A DNA stretch of 64,000 bases from Croceitalea rosinachiae (lineage in GTDB: Bacteria > Bacteroidota > Bacteroidia > Flavobacteriales > Flavobacteriaceae). The position numbers were made by a program, and so were the translations under genes. Positions 52,598 through 60,103 of the stretch are shown piece by piece. Below the pieces are notes generated by a model. That model did no database searches, had not been told where the DNA came from, and saw nothing but the letters and a program-made list of their open reading frames with translations. The stretch lies in NCBI RefSeq assembly GCF_031846445.1, contig NZ_JAVRHR010000001.1, positions 1,550,001-1,614,000 of the forward strand, given 5' to 3'. Positions within the stretch are counted from its first letter, which is position 1; each line of letters starts with the position of its first letter.

Positions 52598-55213
52598 ATG
52601 ACATCCCAAAAGGTTAGAGAACAGTTTTTAAACTTTTTTAAATCGAAAGAACATAAGATTGTTCAATCGGCACCCATGGTCATGAAAAATGACCCTACTT
52701 TGATGTTCACCAATGCAGGTATGAACCAATTCAAAGAGTTTTTTCTAGGAAATTCTGTGGTAAGATCAAAAAGAGTTACTGACACCCAAAAGTGCCTTCG
52801 TGTAAGTGGTAAACACAATGATTTAGAAGAGGTGGGCAAGGACACCTACCACCACACCATGTTTGAAATGCTGGGTAACTGGAGTTTCGGAGATTATTTT
52901 AAGAAAGAGGCCATTCAATGGGCCTGGGAGCTTTTGACTGAAGTTTACGGAATTGACAAAGACAGCCTTTATGTTTCTGTTTTTGAAGGGAGTGATGATG
53001 CGGACAATCTTAAAATGGACCAAGAAGCTTACGATTTGTGGAAAGCCATAGTGCCTGAAGATAGGATCATCATGGGCAACAAAAAGGACAATTTTTGGGA
53101 AATGGGAGACCAAGGCCCTTGTGGACCTTGTTCAGAGATACATGTAGATATTCGTTCAAAAGAAGAAAAATCAAAAGTTTCAGGAGCTTCATTGGTAAAT
53201 CAAGACCATCCTCTCGTCGTCGAGATTTGGAATCTGGTCTTCATGCAGTACAATCGAAAAGCGAACGGACAGCTTGAAGACTTGCCCAATAAGCACATTG
53301 ATACGGGCATGGGCTTTGAACGCCTTTGTATGGTGTTGCAAGATGTACAATCAAATTACGATACCGATGTTTTCACTCCTTTGATACGTGAAATAGAAAC
53401 GATTACCAACGCTAAATACGGTAAGGAAGAGGATGTAGATATCGCTATTCGCGTAATAGCAGACCATGTGAGAGCTGTGGCGTTCTCCATTGCAGATGGA
53501 CAATTGCCCAGTAACACAGGAGCTGGATATGTCATTAGAAGAATATTAAGACGTGCTATACGTTACGGATTTACCTTTTTAAACATTAATAAACCATTCA
53601 TTTATCGGTTGGTGAAAGTCTTGGGTGAATCTATGGGGAAAGCATTCCCGGAGCTAAAACAACAATACCAATTGATTGAAAATGTCATTAAAGAAGAAGA
53701 AAATTCGTTTTTAAGCACTTTAGAACAAGGTTTGATCTTGTTGGATTCCGTTATAAAAACGTCAAAAGATAAAACCATTGACGGTTCCAAGGCTTTTGAA
53801 CTCTATGACACTTTTGGATTTCCTATTGACTTGACCGCTCTGATTTTGGAGGAAAAAGGATATGAACTGGATGTTGATGGATTTGAGAAAGCACTGAAAG
53901 CTCAAAAGGATAGATCTCGTGCGGCCTCTGAGACTTCAAAAGAAGATTGGACCATTCTTTCTGAAGATGCGGAACAAGAATTTATCGGATACGATAGTTT
54001 AGAAGCAAACGTAAAACTGGTGAAATATAGAAAGGTGACGAGTAAAAAAGACGGAGATCAATACCAGTTGGTCTTTAATCTGACTCCTTTTTATGCTGAG
54101 GGTGGCGGTCAAGTGGGTGATAAGGGCTATCTAGAAGCTACTAATGGAGATGTGACATATATCACGGACACTAAAAAAGAGAATAATGAGATTGTTCATT
54201 TTTCAGAAAATTTACCCAAAGATGTTTCGGGAACTTTTAAAGCCTCCGTTGATAAAAAACAGCGTTGGCGAACAGCAAGTAATCATACAGCAACACATTT
54301 ATTGCATCAAGCACTTCGTGAGGTTTTAGGAAATCATGTAGAACAAAAAGGGTCGGCAGTTCATTCAAAATATTTACGGTTTGACTTTTCTCATTTTTCA
54401 AAGTTGACCGTTGAAGAGTTAAGGGCAGTCGAAAATTTTGTAAATGCTCGTATAGAAGGACAATTGCCGCTTGAAGAGAATAGAAATATTGCCATAAAGG
54501 ATGCCATGGCAGAAGGGGCTATGGCTCTATTTGGGGAAAAATATGGAGATACCGTGCGCACCGTTCGTTTCGGACAGTCCATCGAGTTGTGTGGTGGCAC
54601 CCATGTGAAAAACACGGGGGATATTTGGCATTTTAAGATAACTTCCGAAGGTGCCGTCGCTGCTGGAATTCGAAGAATAGAGGCGATTACTTCAGATGCG
54701 GTGAAAGATTTTTATTTTAAGAACAATAGAGCGCTTTTTGAAATAAGGGACTTGCTCAATAATACCAAAGAACCGGTAAAGGCCGTAGTTGCACTTCAGG
54801 ATGAAAACATACAGTTAAAGAAACAAGTGGAAAGCCTTTTAAAGGATAAAGCGAAGGGTTTAAAGACCGATTTATTGAATGAATTGACAACGGTAAATGG
54901 TGTTAAATTTTTAGCAAAAAAAGTGGATATAGATGCTGGTGGCATCAAAGATTTATCTTTTGAGATAGGTAGCAATAAGCAAGACCTTTTCTTGCTATTA
55001 GCATCTGAAAAAGATGGAAAAGCCATATTGTCTTGCTACATCTCAAAAGAATTGGCTTTTGAGCGTAACTTGAATGCGGGCACCATTGTTCGTGAATTGG
55101 GTAAATATATTCAAGGTGGCGGAGGTGGACAGCCCTTCTTTGCGACTGCTGGGGGAAAAAACCCTGCGGGTATCCCTGAAGCCTTAGAAGCCGTGAAAGC
55201 ATATTTAAAATAA
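52598..55213 (+). CDS. alaS: Alanyl-tRNA synthetase
   Basis: An 871-residue class II synthetase. The catalytic domain starts MTSQKVREQFLNFFKSKEH with motif 1 PTLMFTNAGMNQFKEFFLG and DTYHHTMFEMLGNWSFGDYFK. The editing domain has the zinc motifs NHTATHLLHQAL and CGGTHVKNTG. The C-terminal C-Ala domain ends KYIQGGGGGQPFFATAGGKNPAGI. Length is typical. The DUF4230 gene starts just after the stop codon, so the two are probably co-transcribed. Confidence 0.97.
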   Translation: MTSQKVREQFLNFFKSKEHKIVQSAPMVMKNDPTLMFTNAGMNQFKEFFLGNSVVRSKRVTDTQKCLRVSGKHNDLEEVGKDTYHHTMFEMLGNWSFGDYFKKEAIQWAWELLTEVYGIDKDSLYVSVFEGSDDADNLKMDQEAYDLWKAIVPEDRIIMGNKKDNFWEMGDQGPCGPCSEIHVDIRSKEEKSKVSGASLVNQDHPLVVEIWNLVFMQYNRKANGQLEDLPNKHIDTGMGFERLCMVLQDVQSNYDTDVFTPLIREIETITNAKYGKEEDVDIAIRVIADHVRAVAFSIADGQLPSNTGAGYVIRRILRRAIRYGFTFLNINKPFIYRLVKVLGESMGKAFPELKQQYQLIENVIKEEENSFLSTLEQGLILLDSVIKTSKDKTIDGSKAFELYDTFGFPIDLTALILEEKGYELDVDGFEKALKAQKDRSRAASETSKEDWTILSEDAEQEFIGYDSLEANVKLVKYRKVTSKKDGDQYQLVFNLTPFYAEGGGQVGDKGYLEATNGDVTYITDTKKENNEIVHFSENLPKDVSGTFKASVDKKQRWRTASNHTATHLLHQALREVLGNHVEQKGSAVHSKYLRFDFSHFSKLTVEELRAVENFVNARIEGQLPLEENRNIAIKDAMAEGAMALFGEKYGDTVRTVRFGQSIELCGGTHVKNTGDIWHFKITSEGAVAAGIRRIEAITSDAVKDFYFKNNRALFEIRDLLNNTKEPVKAVVALQDENIQLKKQVESLLKDKAKGLKTDLLNELTTVNGVKFLAKKVDIDAGGIKDLSFEIGSNKQDLFLLLASEKDGKAILSCYISKELAFERNLNAGTIVRELGKYIQGGGGGQPFFATAGGKNPAGIPEALEAVKAYLK

Positions 55214-55214
55214 A

Positions 55215-55841
55215 ATGAAAAAAATTCTTGTTGGAGCCATTATCGCTTTGGCTTCCGTTTTGATATATAAATCATGTTCTGATGATTTAGATAAAAAAGT
55301 GATTCTACAAGAGAATTCGATGCTGATTGAACAGCAGATCAATAACGTTTCAAAATTGATTGTGACCGAAGGTCATTTTGCTGAGATTTATAATTATGCT
55401 GATTCCAAAGAACTTTTTGGTCCATTGATTACTGCCGATAAGAAAGCCCTTGTGGTCGTAAATGCTGATGTGACTATTGCTTACGATCTGACAAAGGTTG
55501 ATTTTAAAATTGATCAAGAGTCTAGAACCTTGTTCATAAAGAACATTCCTGAGCCAGAAGTCAAAATCAATCCTGATTTTGAATATTATGATGTGTCCGC
55601 AGATTATTTGAATCAGTTTGACGCTAAAGATTATAATGCTATCAAGCGTAATGTGAATGCTTCATTATTCAAAAAAATTGAAGCATCAACCTTAAAAAGC
55701 AATTCAGAAAACCGACTGCTGACCGAGCTTTCTAAATTTTTATTGCTCACCAACTCTATGGGATGGAAATTGGTTTTCGAAGATAAATCGATTGGTGCTA
55801 TCGAAGAATTAAACCTTAATGGAAAACATCTTATCCGCTAA
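55215..55841 (+). CDS. DUF4230 family membrane-anchored protein
   Basis: A 208-residue protein with an N-terminal signal or anchor (MKKILVGAIIALASVLIYKS). The body carries the DUF4230 pattern: INNVSKLIVTEGHFAEIYNYAD, KKALVVVNADVTIAYDLTKVDFKID, LFIKNIPEPEVKINPDFEYYDVSADYLNQFDAKDYN. Function is unknown. Only one nucleotide separates it from alaS. Its last 33 nt overlap the 3' end of the convergent phenylalanine hydroxylase gene, with both frames intact. Confidence 0.88.
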   Translation: MKKILVGAIIALASVLIYKSCSDDLDKKVILQENSMLIEQQINNVSKLIVTEGHFAEIYNYADSKELFGPLITADKKALVVVNADVTIAYDLTKVDFKIDQESRTLFIKNIPEPEVKINPDFEYYDVSADYLNQFDAKDYNAIKRNVNASLFKKIEASTLKSNSENRLLTELSKFLLLTNSMGWKLVFEDKSIGAIEELNLNGKHLIR

Positions 55842-57572
55842 ACTTAATCCATCATCAATTAAATGGCCGACATTGGGATTATTTTGTTTGACCAGCTCTA
55901 AGTGTTTTAAAATGTTATTGGTGAGATTGCTCTCGTCCGTAGATTTTGCCAATTCATACAGCTCAACGGACAATAACCAGTCATTAGGGAATTTCTCTTT
56001 GATTTCTTGAAATACCTTATTTCTAGAAATGGTAGTATTAGTGCCCTTTCTGTATTCTCGTACTTGTCTATAATACTGCGCTAACAAGACTTGCTCTTCC
56101 TTTCTTTTGGGTTTTATTGTCGTTTCAGTAAGTTCATGACTTATCAAATCAAAACTGTTTAAATCAGCTGGGCCATTAAATGCTGAAGTTATTTGCTCTC
56201 CAACCGCCATATGATATAGCCCCCATTCTGGCAAAAATAATATGGTTTCATCATGGGTAACACGGCAATCTTTAAATGTAATTAGTACAATCTCCCCTTT
56301 TAAATTTCTTGTTCCTGTAATTATTTCACCAGTAACGATTACACCACCTTCAAATTCTAATGTAATGCGCTCACCTTCAAAAATATTGTATGCCTTTAAA
56401 TCCCTTGGGCTCATGTCTTCAATGGCAAGGTTGATTCCTTTTAATTTTCCAATAGGAGAGCCAAAACCTTCAGGATGTTGAAGTGTGCCATGGCCTACAA
56501 GCTCTTTCTCTCTATAGGCAAGTGCAGTAGGCCCAAAGGTTCGGAAATAAAGGGGCTTTCCATCATTGGAGATAACATGCTCAAAAACACCTGAGACCTG
56601 TATGCCTGTGCTTAACTCTATGGATCCTAAAGCTTTAGAATTTACCAATTTGGTCAATCCTTTTAAACCTCCGGTTCGCAAGGCCATGGTATTCGCAAAG
56701 TCCTCCAAAACCTGGCTTAAATGAGCAAAATCTGGAGTGACAAATAGTTGTGGCTGTGGTTTAGTGATATCAAAACCGGTATAAGTTGCATCTAATGTAT
56801 ATTCGTGTTTTTCTACACCATCAGTCATACACCAAGCACTTTCACCTATGGAAGAGAGTAATCCTGCACCATAAATTTGAGGTTTTTTGACACTACCTAT
56901 CAAACCATATTCTACCGTCCACCAATGCAAGTTTCTGATAAGGGCCATTTCACTTGGTTCTCCCATATTGTCTTGCAAGAATTCAATTTGCTTTTCTGCT
57001 TTTTCAATTTCCAGAGCGGGAGTCCCTTCAGCTTCTTTGATAATGGATAAATGGCGAACAGCTTCATATAATTCATAATCTTTGGCGCTTGAAATGGTTT
57101 TGCAGCCAATTTCACCAAAACGTCTTAAATATTCTGCATATTCTGGGTTGGCAATAATTGGGGCATGGCCAGCACCTTCGTGGATAATGTCTGGGGCTGG
57201 TGTATATTCAATATTCTCTAGTTGTCTAATATCAGAGGCAATTACCAACACATTATATGCTTGAAATTCCATAAAAGCAGAAGGAGGAATAAAACCGTCA
57301 ACGGCAACGGCGGCCCAACCAATTTCTTTTAGAATTCGGTTCATGCCGTACATATTCGGAATATCGTCGGTGGAGATACCAGTCTTTTGAAGGCCCTCAA
57401 TATAAGAGTTGTGAGCAACTTTGCTTAAATAGTCAACATTTTTACGCATAACGTAACGCCAAACTGCTTGATCTATGGCTGTGTAGTTATCATAACCTTG
57501 AGGTTTTATGTATTGTCTTAGATGATGTGGAAGTTTATCTAAAATAGGATTGCTTTCGTATGCAGTTTTCAT
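55809..57572 (-). CDS. Aromatic amino acid hydroxylase, long form
   Basis: A 587-residue iron- and pterin-dependent hydroxylase, probably phenylalanine 4-monooxygenase. The catalytic domain covers about residues 1-330. Iron ligands are visible as His131 and His136 in IIHEGAGHAPII and Glu220 in LHWWTVEYGLIG. Bacterial enzymes of the family are usually near 260-300 residues. Here about 250 extra residues follow, with a beta-rich segment (VIVTGEIITGTRNLKGEIVLITFKDCRVTHDE) and a helical end. No N-terminal ACT domain is present. It lies 34 nt after the DUF3291 gene and divergently from an Lrp regulator, which fits aromatic amino acid catabolism. Confidence 0.9.
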   Translation of the reverse strand: MKTAYESNPILDKLPHHLRQYIKPQGYDNYTAIDQAVWRYVMRKNVDYLSKVAHNSYIEGLQKTGISTDDIPNMYGMNRILKEIGWAAVAVDGFIPPSAFMEFQAYNVLVIASDIRQLENIEYTPAPDIIHEGAGHAPIIANPEYAEYLRRFGEIGCKTISSAKDYELYEAVRHLSIIKEAEGTPALEIEKAEKQIEFLQDNMGEPSEMALIRNLHWWTVEYGLIGSVKKPQIYGAGLLSSIGESAWCMTDGVEKHEYTLDATYTGFDITKPQPQLFVTPDFAHLSQVLEDFANTMALRTGGLKGLTKLVNSKALGSIELSTGIQVSGVFEHVISNDGKPLYFRTFGPTALAYREKELVGHGTLQHPEGFGSPIGKLKGINLAIEDMSPRDLKAYNIFEGERITLEFEGGVIVTGEIITGTRNLKGEIVLITFKDCRVTHDETILFLPEWGLYHMAVGEQITSAFNGPADLNSFDLISHELTETTIKPKRKEEQVLLAQYYRQVREYRKGTNTTISRNKVFQEIKEKFPNDWLLSVELYELAKSTDESNLTNNILKHLELVKQNNPNVGHLIDDGLSLADKMFSIKV

Positions 57573-57606
57573 CCTTATAAAATTTGCTGACTAATTAAAA
57601 TTTAAT

Positions 57607-58071
57607 TTATACTAATAATTTTCCGTTTGCATCAAAGATTGATTTCATTGAAAAAGCTGAAGGGGTATCCCCATTTTTTTCCATCGTTTCTAATTTGTCT
57701 TTGGCCATTTGCAATGTGGGTAGTTCTCCTTCGGGCAGCCACCACATTACAAATTGTGATGGGCCTTTCATATCAAACCACTTCTTTTTGTTCTGTAAAA
57801 AATAGGAATGGACCGTTCCATAAACAAAAGCCTTAAGGGAACTTAAATCTTTCCAAACGCTAATGTTTACTGCCATCATCTCATCTTTAAAAGGAGATTC
57901 AATATAACTTGCAGACCTACCTTCTTCATCCATCAATCGCCAAACAAATCCTTCACTTTCTTCTGCCAATTTATTCACGGGTTCTAAGAAATCAACGAAC
58001 TCCTTCATTAAAGGGTCGTCAAGACTTGCTTTAAAGCGCGCGATATTGGCTTGTGCGAGATGAAAATTCAT
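57607..58071 (-). CDS. DUF3291 family protein
   Basis: A 154-residue cytoplasmic protein starting MNFHLAQANIARFKASLDDP. Motifs AQxNIARxK, EFVDFLEPVNKLAEESEGFVWRLMDEEG and MAVNISVWKDLSSLKAFVYGTVHSYFL, then FVMWWLPEGELPTLQMAKDKLE, match DUF3291, which is expected to have the dimeric alpha-beta barrel fold of small monooxygenases. It is the first gene of the operon containing the aromatic hydroxylase. A link to pterin or aromatic metabolism is inferred from position only. Confidence 0.85.
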   Translation of the reverse strand: MNFHLAQANIARFKASLDDPLMKEFVDFLEPVNKLAEESEGFVWRLMDEEGRSASYIESPFKDEMMAVNISVWKDLSSLKAFVYGTVHSYFLQNKKKWFDMKGPSQFVMWWLPEGELPTLQMAKDKLETMEKNGDTPSAFSMKSIFDANGKLLV

Positions 58072-58216
58072 TTCGAAATATTTTCTTATAAAGATAGTTC
58101 TAAAAGAACTATTAAGTGTATTATAAATATAAATTAGTGATAATTCCTTTTAATGGATCATAATAAAGGAAAAACAATAAATTTATATTTATTTTGAACT
58201 TGTAAAAGGAAAAAGT
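58072..58216. promoter_or_regulatory. Divergent regulatory region with two dyads
   Basis: This 145-nt gap separates the DUF3291/hydroxylase operon (-) from the Lrp gene (+). It contains the near-perfect palindrome ATAGTTCT-AAA-AGAACTAT (58094-58112) and the interrupted dyad TTCCTTT-N14-AAAGGAA (58144-58171). The sequence is very AT-rich, as expected for an Lrp/AsnC operator. TTATTTTG near 58188-58195 is a weak -7 candidate for the Lrp gene. Confidence 0.5.
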
Positions 58217-58684
58217 ATGATCACGGACCTGGACGCCATAGATAGGGCTATTTTAAAAATTTTGGAGAAGGATGCCAAAACAATTGCCAAAAGCATTGCC
58301 GAGCATCTTAATTTAACCAAAACCCCCGTTTATGAACGCATCAAAAGACTAGAGCAAGATGGCTATATTAAAAATTATGTGGCCGTAATCAATAAAGAGA
58401 AAGTCGAAAGTAGTATTACTGTGTTCAGTTTTATCTCTCTTGAGGCTCAAAAGGGCCCTATGATGGACGATTTTTTAGAATTGGTAAATCAATTTCCTGA
58501 AGTTGTGGAGTGCTTTGTAGTCGGAGGGGAGTTTGATTTTCTCTTAAAGGTCATCGTTAAAAATCTTGATGCATACTACAATTTTGCAAAGACCAAAATT
58601 GCCACCCTACCAAATATTGGAGCCGTAAAAAGTGCTTTTGTATTAAAGGAAGTGAAAGATGAAATTGCTTTCCCTCTTTTGTGA
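58217..58684 (+). CDS. Lrp/AsnC family transcriptional regulator
   Basis: A 155-residue regulator. The N-terminal HTH is at about 4-60 (LDAIDRAILKILEKDAKTIAKSIAEHLNLTKTPVYERIKRLEQDGYI). The C-terminal RAM/AsnC effector-binding domain is at about 70-150 (FVVGGEFDFLLKVIVKNLDAYYNFAKTKIATLPNIGAVKSAFVLKEVK). It is divergent from the DUF3291/phenylalanine-hydroxylase operon, which it probably controls in response to an aromatic amino acid. It ends in a long convergent hairpin. Confidence 0.95.
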   Translation: MITDLDAIDRAILKILEKDAKTIAKSIAEHLNLTKTPVYERIKRLEQDGYIKNYVAVINKEKVESSITVFSFISLEAQKGPMMDDFLELVNQFPEVVECFVVGGEFDFLLKVIVKNLDAYYNFAKTKIATLPNIGAVKSAFVLKEVKDEIAFPLL

Positions 58685-58689
58685 AAATG

Positions 58690-58756
58690 AATAGCGAAGT
58701 AACTACCCTCGTAACGACAAACACTCAAAAAAGGGTATCTTAGTTACTTCGCTATT
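58690..58756. terminator. Long bidirectional hairpin between convergent genes
   Basis: AATAGCGAAGTAACT (58690-58704) and AGTTACTTCGCTATT (58742-58756) pair perfectly for 15 bp. ACCCT (58705-58709) and AGGGT (58732-58736) extend the stem with a small bulge. There is no long T-run on the plus strand; its length and place between two convergent genes suggest a shared terminator. Confidence 0.7.
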
Positions 58757-58764
58757 TCAAACTT

Positions 58765-59358
58765 TTAATTCGCAACTATCGCTGGCGGATAGGCTTCCAA
58801 GATTTCTGAAACAAATTCTTTGATTCGCTCTTCTTTCTTTTCAATATTTTTAGTGTTATTCAAGGTGCCAACACCACGACCTTGCCAAACCAATTCTTTA
58901 TTGGTGTTGTCAATCAGGTCAATATAAAGAGATCCCTCTGTTCTGGTGCTAACATTATTGCCGCCCCAACCATAGCCTGGGCCCCATAGCCAAGGGTTGC
59001 CCCATCCGAAGCCGCCCCATCCATAACCGCCCCAACCAAAGCCACCGCCCCAACCAAAGTTGTTGTTGTAGACATCTACTTGTTCGCGCTCTTTTGTGAA
59101 AATACTGACCAGTAAATCAGGATCTTGTGATTTTGTGAAGCCACGAGAAGTCATTTCAGCATCTATGGCCTTCAGAATTCGCTTTTTATCTAAATCCGAA
59201 ATTTGAGCTTTGTCGATTCCGGTTTTATAAAAAGCGTATGTTTTATAGGTGTTGAAATTAGTTTCTCTGTCATAGTCCGCTAGAACACGAACAGAAACAC
59301 ACGAGCTTAAAAAAAGTAAGGCCATTACAGGCAGAACAAATAATTTCCATTTTTTCAT
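58765..59358 (-). CDS. DUF4136 lipoprotein with Gly/Trp-rich insert
   Basis: A 197-residue lipoprotein (lipobox LSSC at about Cys20, then VSVRVLADYDRETNFNTYKTYAFY). The N-terminal motif and the C-terminal YIDLIDNTNKELVWQGRGVGTL fit DUF4136. Between them, at about residues 103-137, is a low-complexity stretch of GWGG repeats (FGWGGGFGWGGYGWGGFGWG). It is monocistronic. Function is unknown; an envelope location is likely. Confidence 0.88.
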   Translation of the reverse strand: MKKWKLFVLPVMALLFLSSCVSVRVLADYDRETNFNTYKTYAFYKTGIDKAQISDLDKKRILKAIDAEMTSRGFTKSQDPDLLVSIFTKEREQVDVYNNNFGWGGGFGWGGYGWGGFGWGNPWLWGPGYGWGGNNVSTRTEGSLYIDLIDNTNKELVWQGRGVGTLNNTKNIEKKEERIKEFVSEILEAYPPAIVAN

Positions 59359-59426
59359 AACAATTTTATTTTGAGTTAAACCAGAACTTTATGCACTTAA
59401 TGTTTATCAAATATTATGCCGAAAAC

Positions 59427-59594
59427 CTAAGATTGGTCCCTTGAATTCGTTTTTTGACTATACCCGTATGGACAGTGTCTACAGCCACTTTCGCAGCAAT
59501 ACCCTCTTTTTAAATGATATTTTTCAGTAAAAACTTTATATCCCTCAGGTGAAAGATAAAAATCACCTTCTTCTAAAGGTAGAATTTTCTTCAT
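59427..59594 (-). CDS. DUF5522 family small cysteine-rich protein
   Basis: A 55-residue gene on the minus strand, short enough to be missed by length cut-offs. It reads MKKILPLEEGDFYLSPEGYK, then VFTEKYHLKRGYCCESGC and RHCPYGYSQK. The FTExYHLxRGYCCxxGCRHCPYG core is the DUF5522 signature. The four cysteines suggest metal or cluster binding. The minus strand carries TAATTTTG (complement of 59629-59636) 35 nt upstream as a -7 box, which supports expression. Function is unknown. Confidence 0.85.
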   Translation of the reverse strand: MKKILPLEEGDFYLSPEGYKVFTEKYHLKRGYCCESGCRHCPYGYSQKTNSRDQS

Positions 59595-59628
59595 AACAGC
59601 GTTCTAGATTCTAAACAATCTCTAAGTG

Positions 59629-59636
59629 CAAAATTA
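59629..59636 (-). promoter_or_regulatory. -7 element of the DUF5522 gene
   Basis: The minus strand reads TAATTTTG, a TAnnTTTG match 35 nt before the DUF5522 ATG. No clear -33 box. Confidence 0.4.
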
Positions 59637-59696
59637 CTATTTAACGAGTTAATTGGGGTTTTGACCTATGCATTGTAAGAAAAATAGTTTCAGTTC

Positions 59697-59725
59697 GTTG
59701 TTAAATTTCTAATGAATTATATTTG
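59697..59725 (+). promoter_or_regulatory. Promoter of the 59767-63144 operon
   Basis: TATATTTG (59718-59725) matches the -7 consensus. GTTG (59697-59700) lies 17 nt upstream as a slightly close -33 element. The leader would be about 38 nt. Confidence 0.5.
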
Positions 59726-59766
59726 TTGTACCCCACGATAACAAAAATTCATCAAACCAACCGTAG

Positions 59767-60096
59767 ATGATTTTAGTTTTTAAACACTTGTTTCGTAAAA
59801 ATTATGTAGGACTCACCCTTTGGCCATTCATCATTGTCAAAGAAGATACCTATATGCAAGACCAAGTGCTCATCAACCACGAGCGCATTCATTTAAAGCA
59901 GCAGCAAGAGCTATTGTTGGTTTTTTTTTATTTATGGTATTTGGGGGAATGGCTTTTTAGAACCGTTTTGTATTTAGATAGTTACAGAGCCTATCAGAAT
60001 ATTTCTTTTGAGCGCGAAGCTTATGCTAATGAACACCGGTTGGACTATATTCAAAAGCGCAAACCTTATGGTTTTTTAAACTATATTTTCAGATAA
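59767..60096 (+). CDS. Small membrane protein with HExxH motif
   Basis: A 109-residue protein. It has an amphipathic N-terminal segment, HERIH (HExxH at residues 38-42) in VLINHERIHLKQQQELL, one transmembrane helix (about 49-66), then FEREAYANEHRLDYI (about 81-95), where Glu82 or Glu84 could be a third zinc ligand as in gluzincins. It is much shorter than M56/M48 peptidases. Peptidase activity is plausible but unproven. It is the first gene of an operon with an ACC-deaminase-like enzyme 7 nt downstream. Confidence 0.75.
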   Translation: MILVFKHLFRKNYVGLTLWPFIIVKEDTYMQDQVLINHERIHLKQQQELLLVFFYLWYLGEWLFRTVLYLDSYRAYQNISFEREAYANEHRLDYIQKRKPYGFLNYIFR

Positions 60097-60103
60097 GTTA
60101 TTT

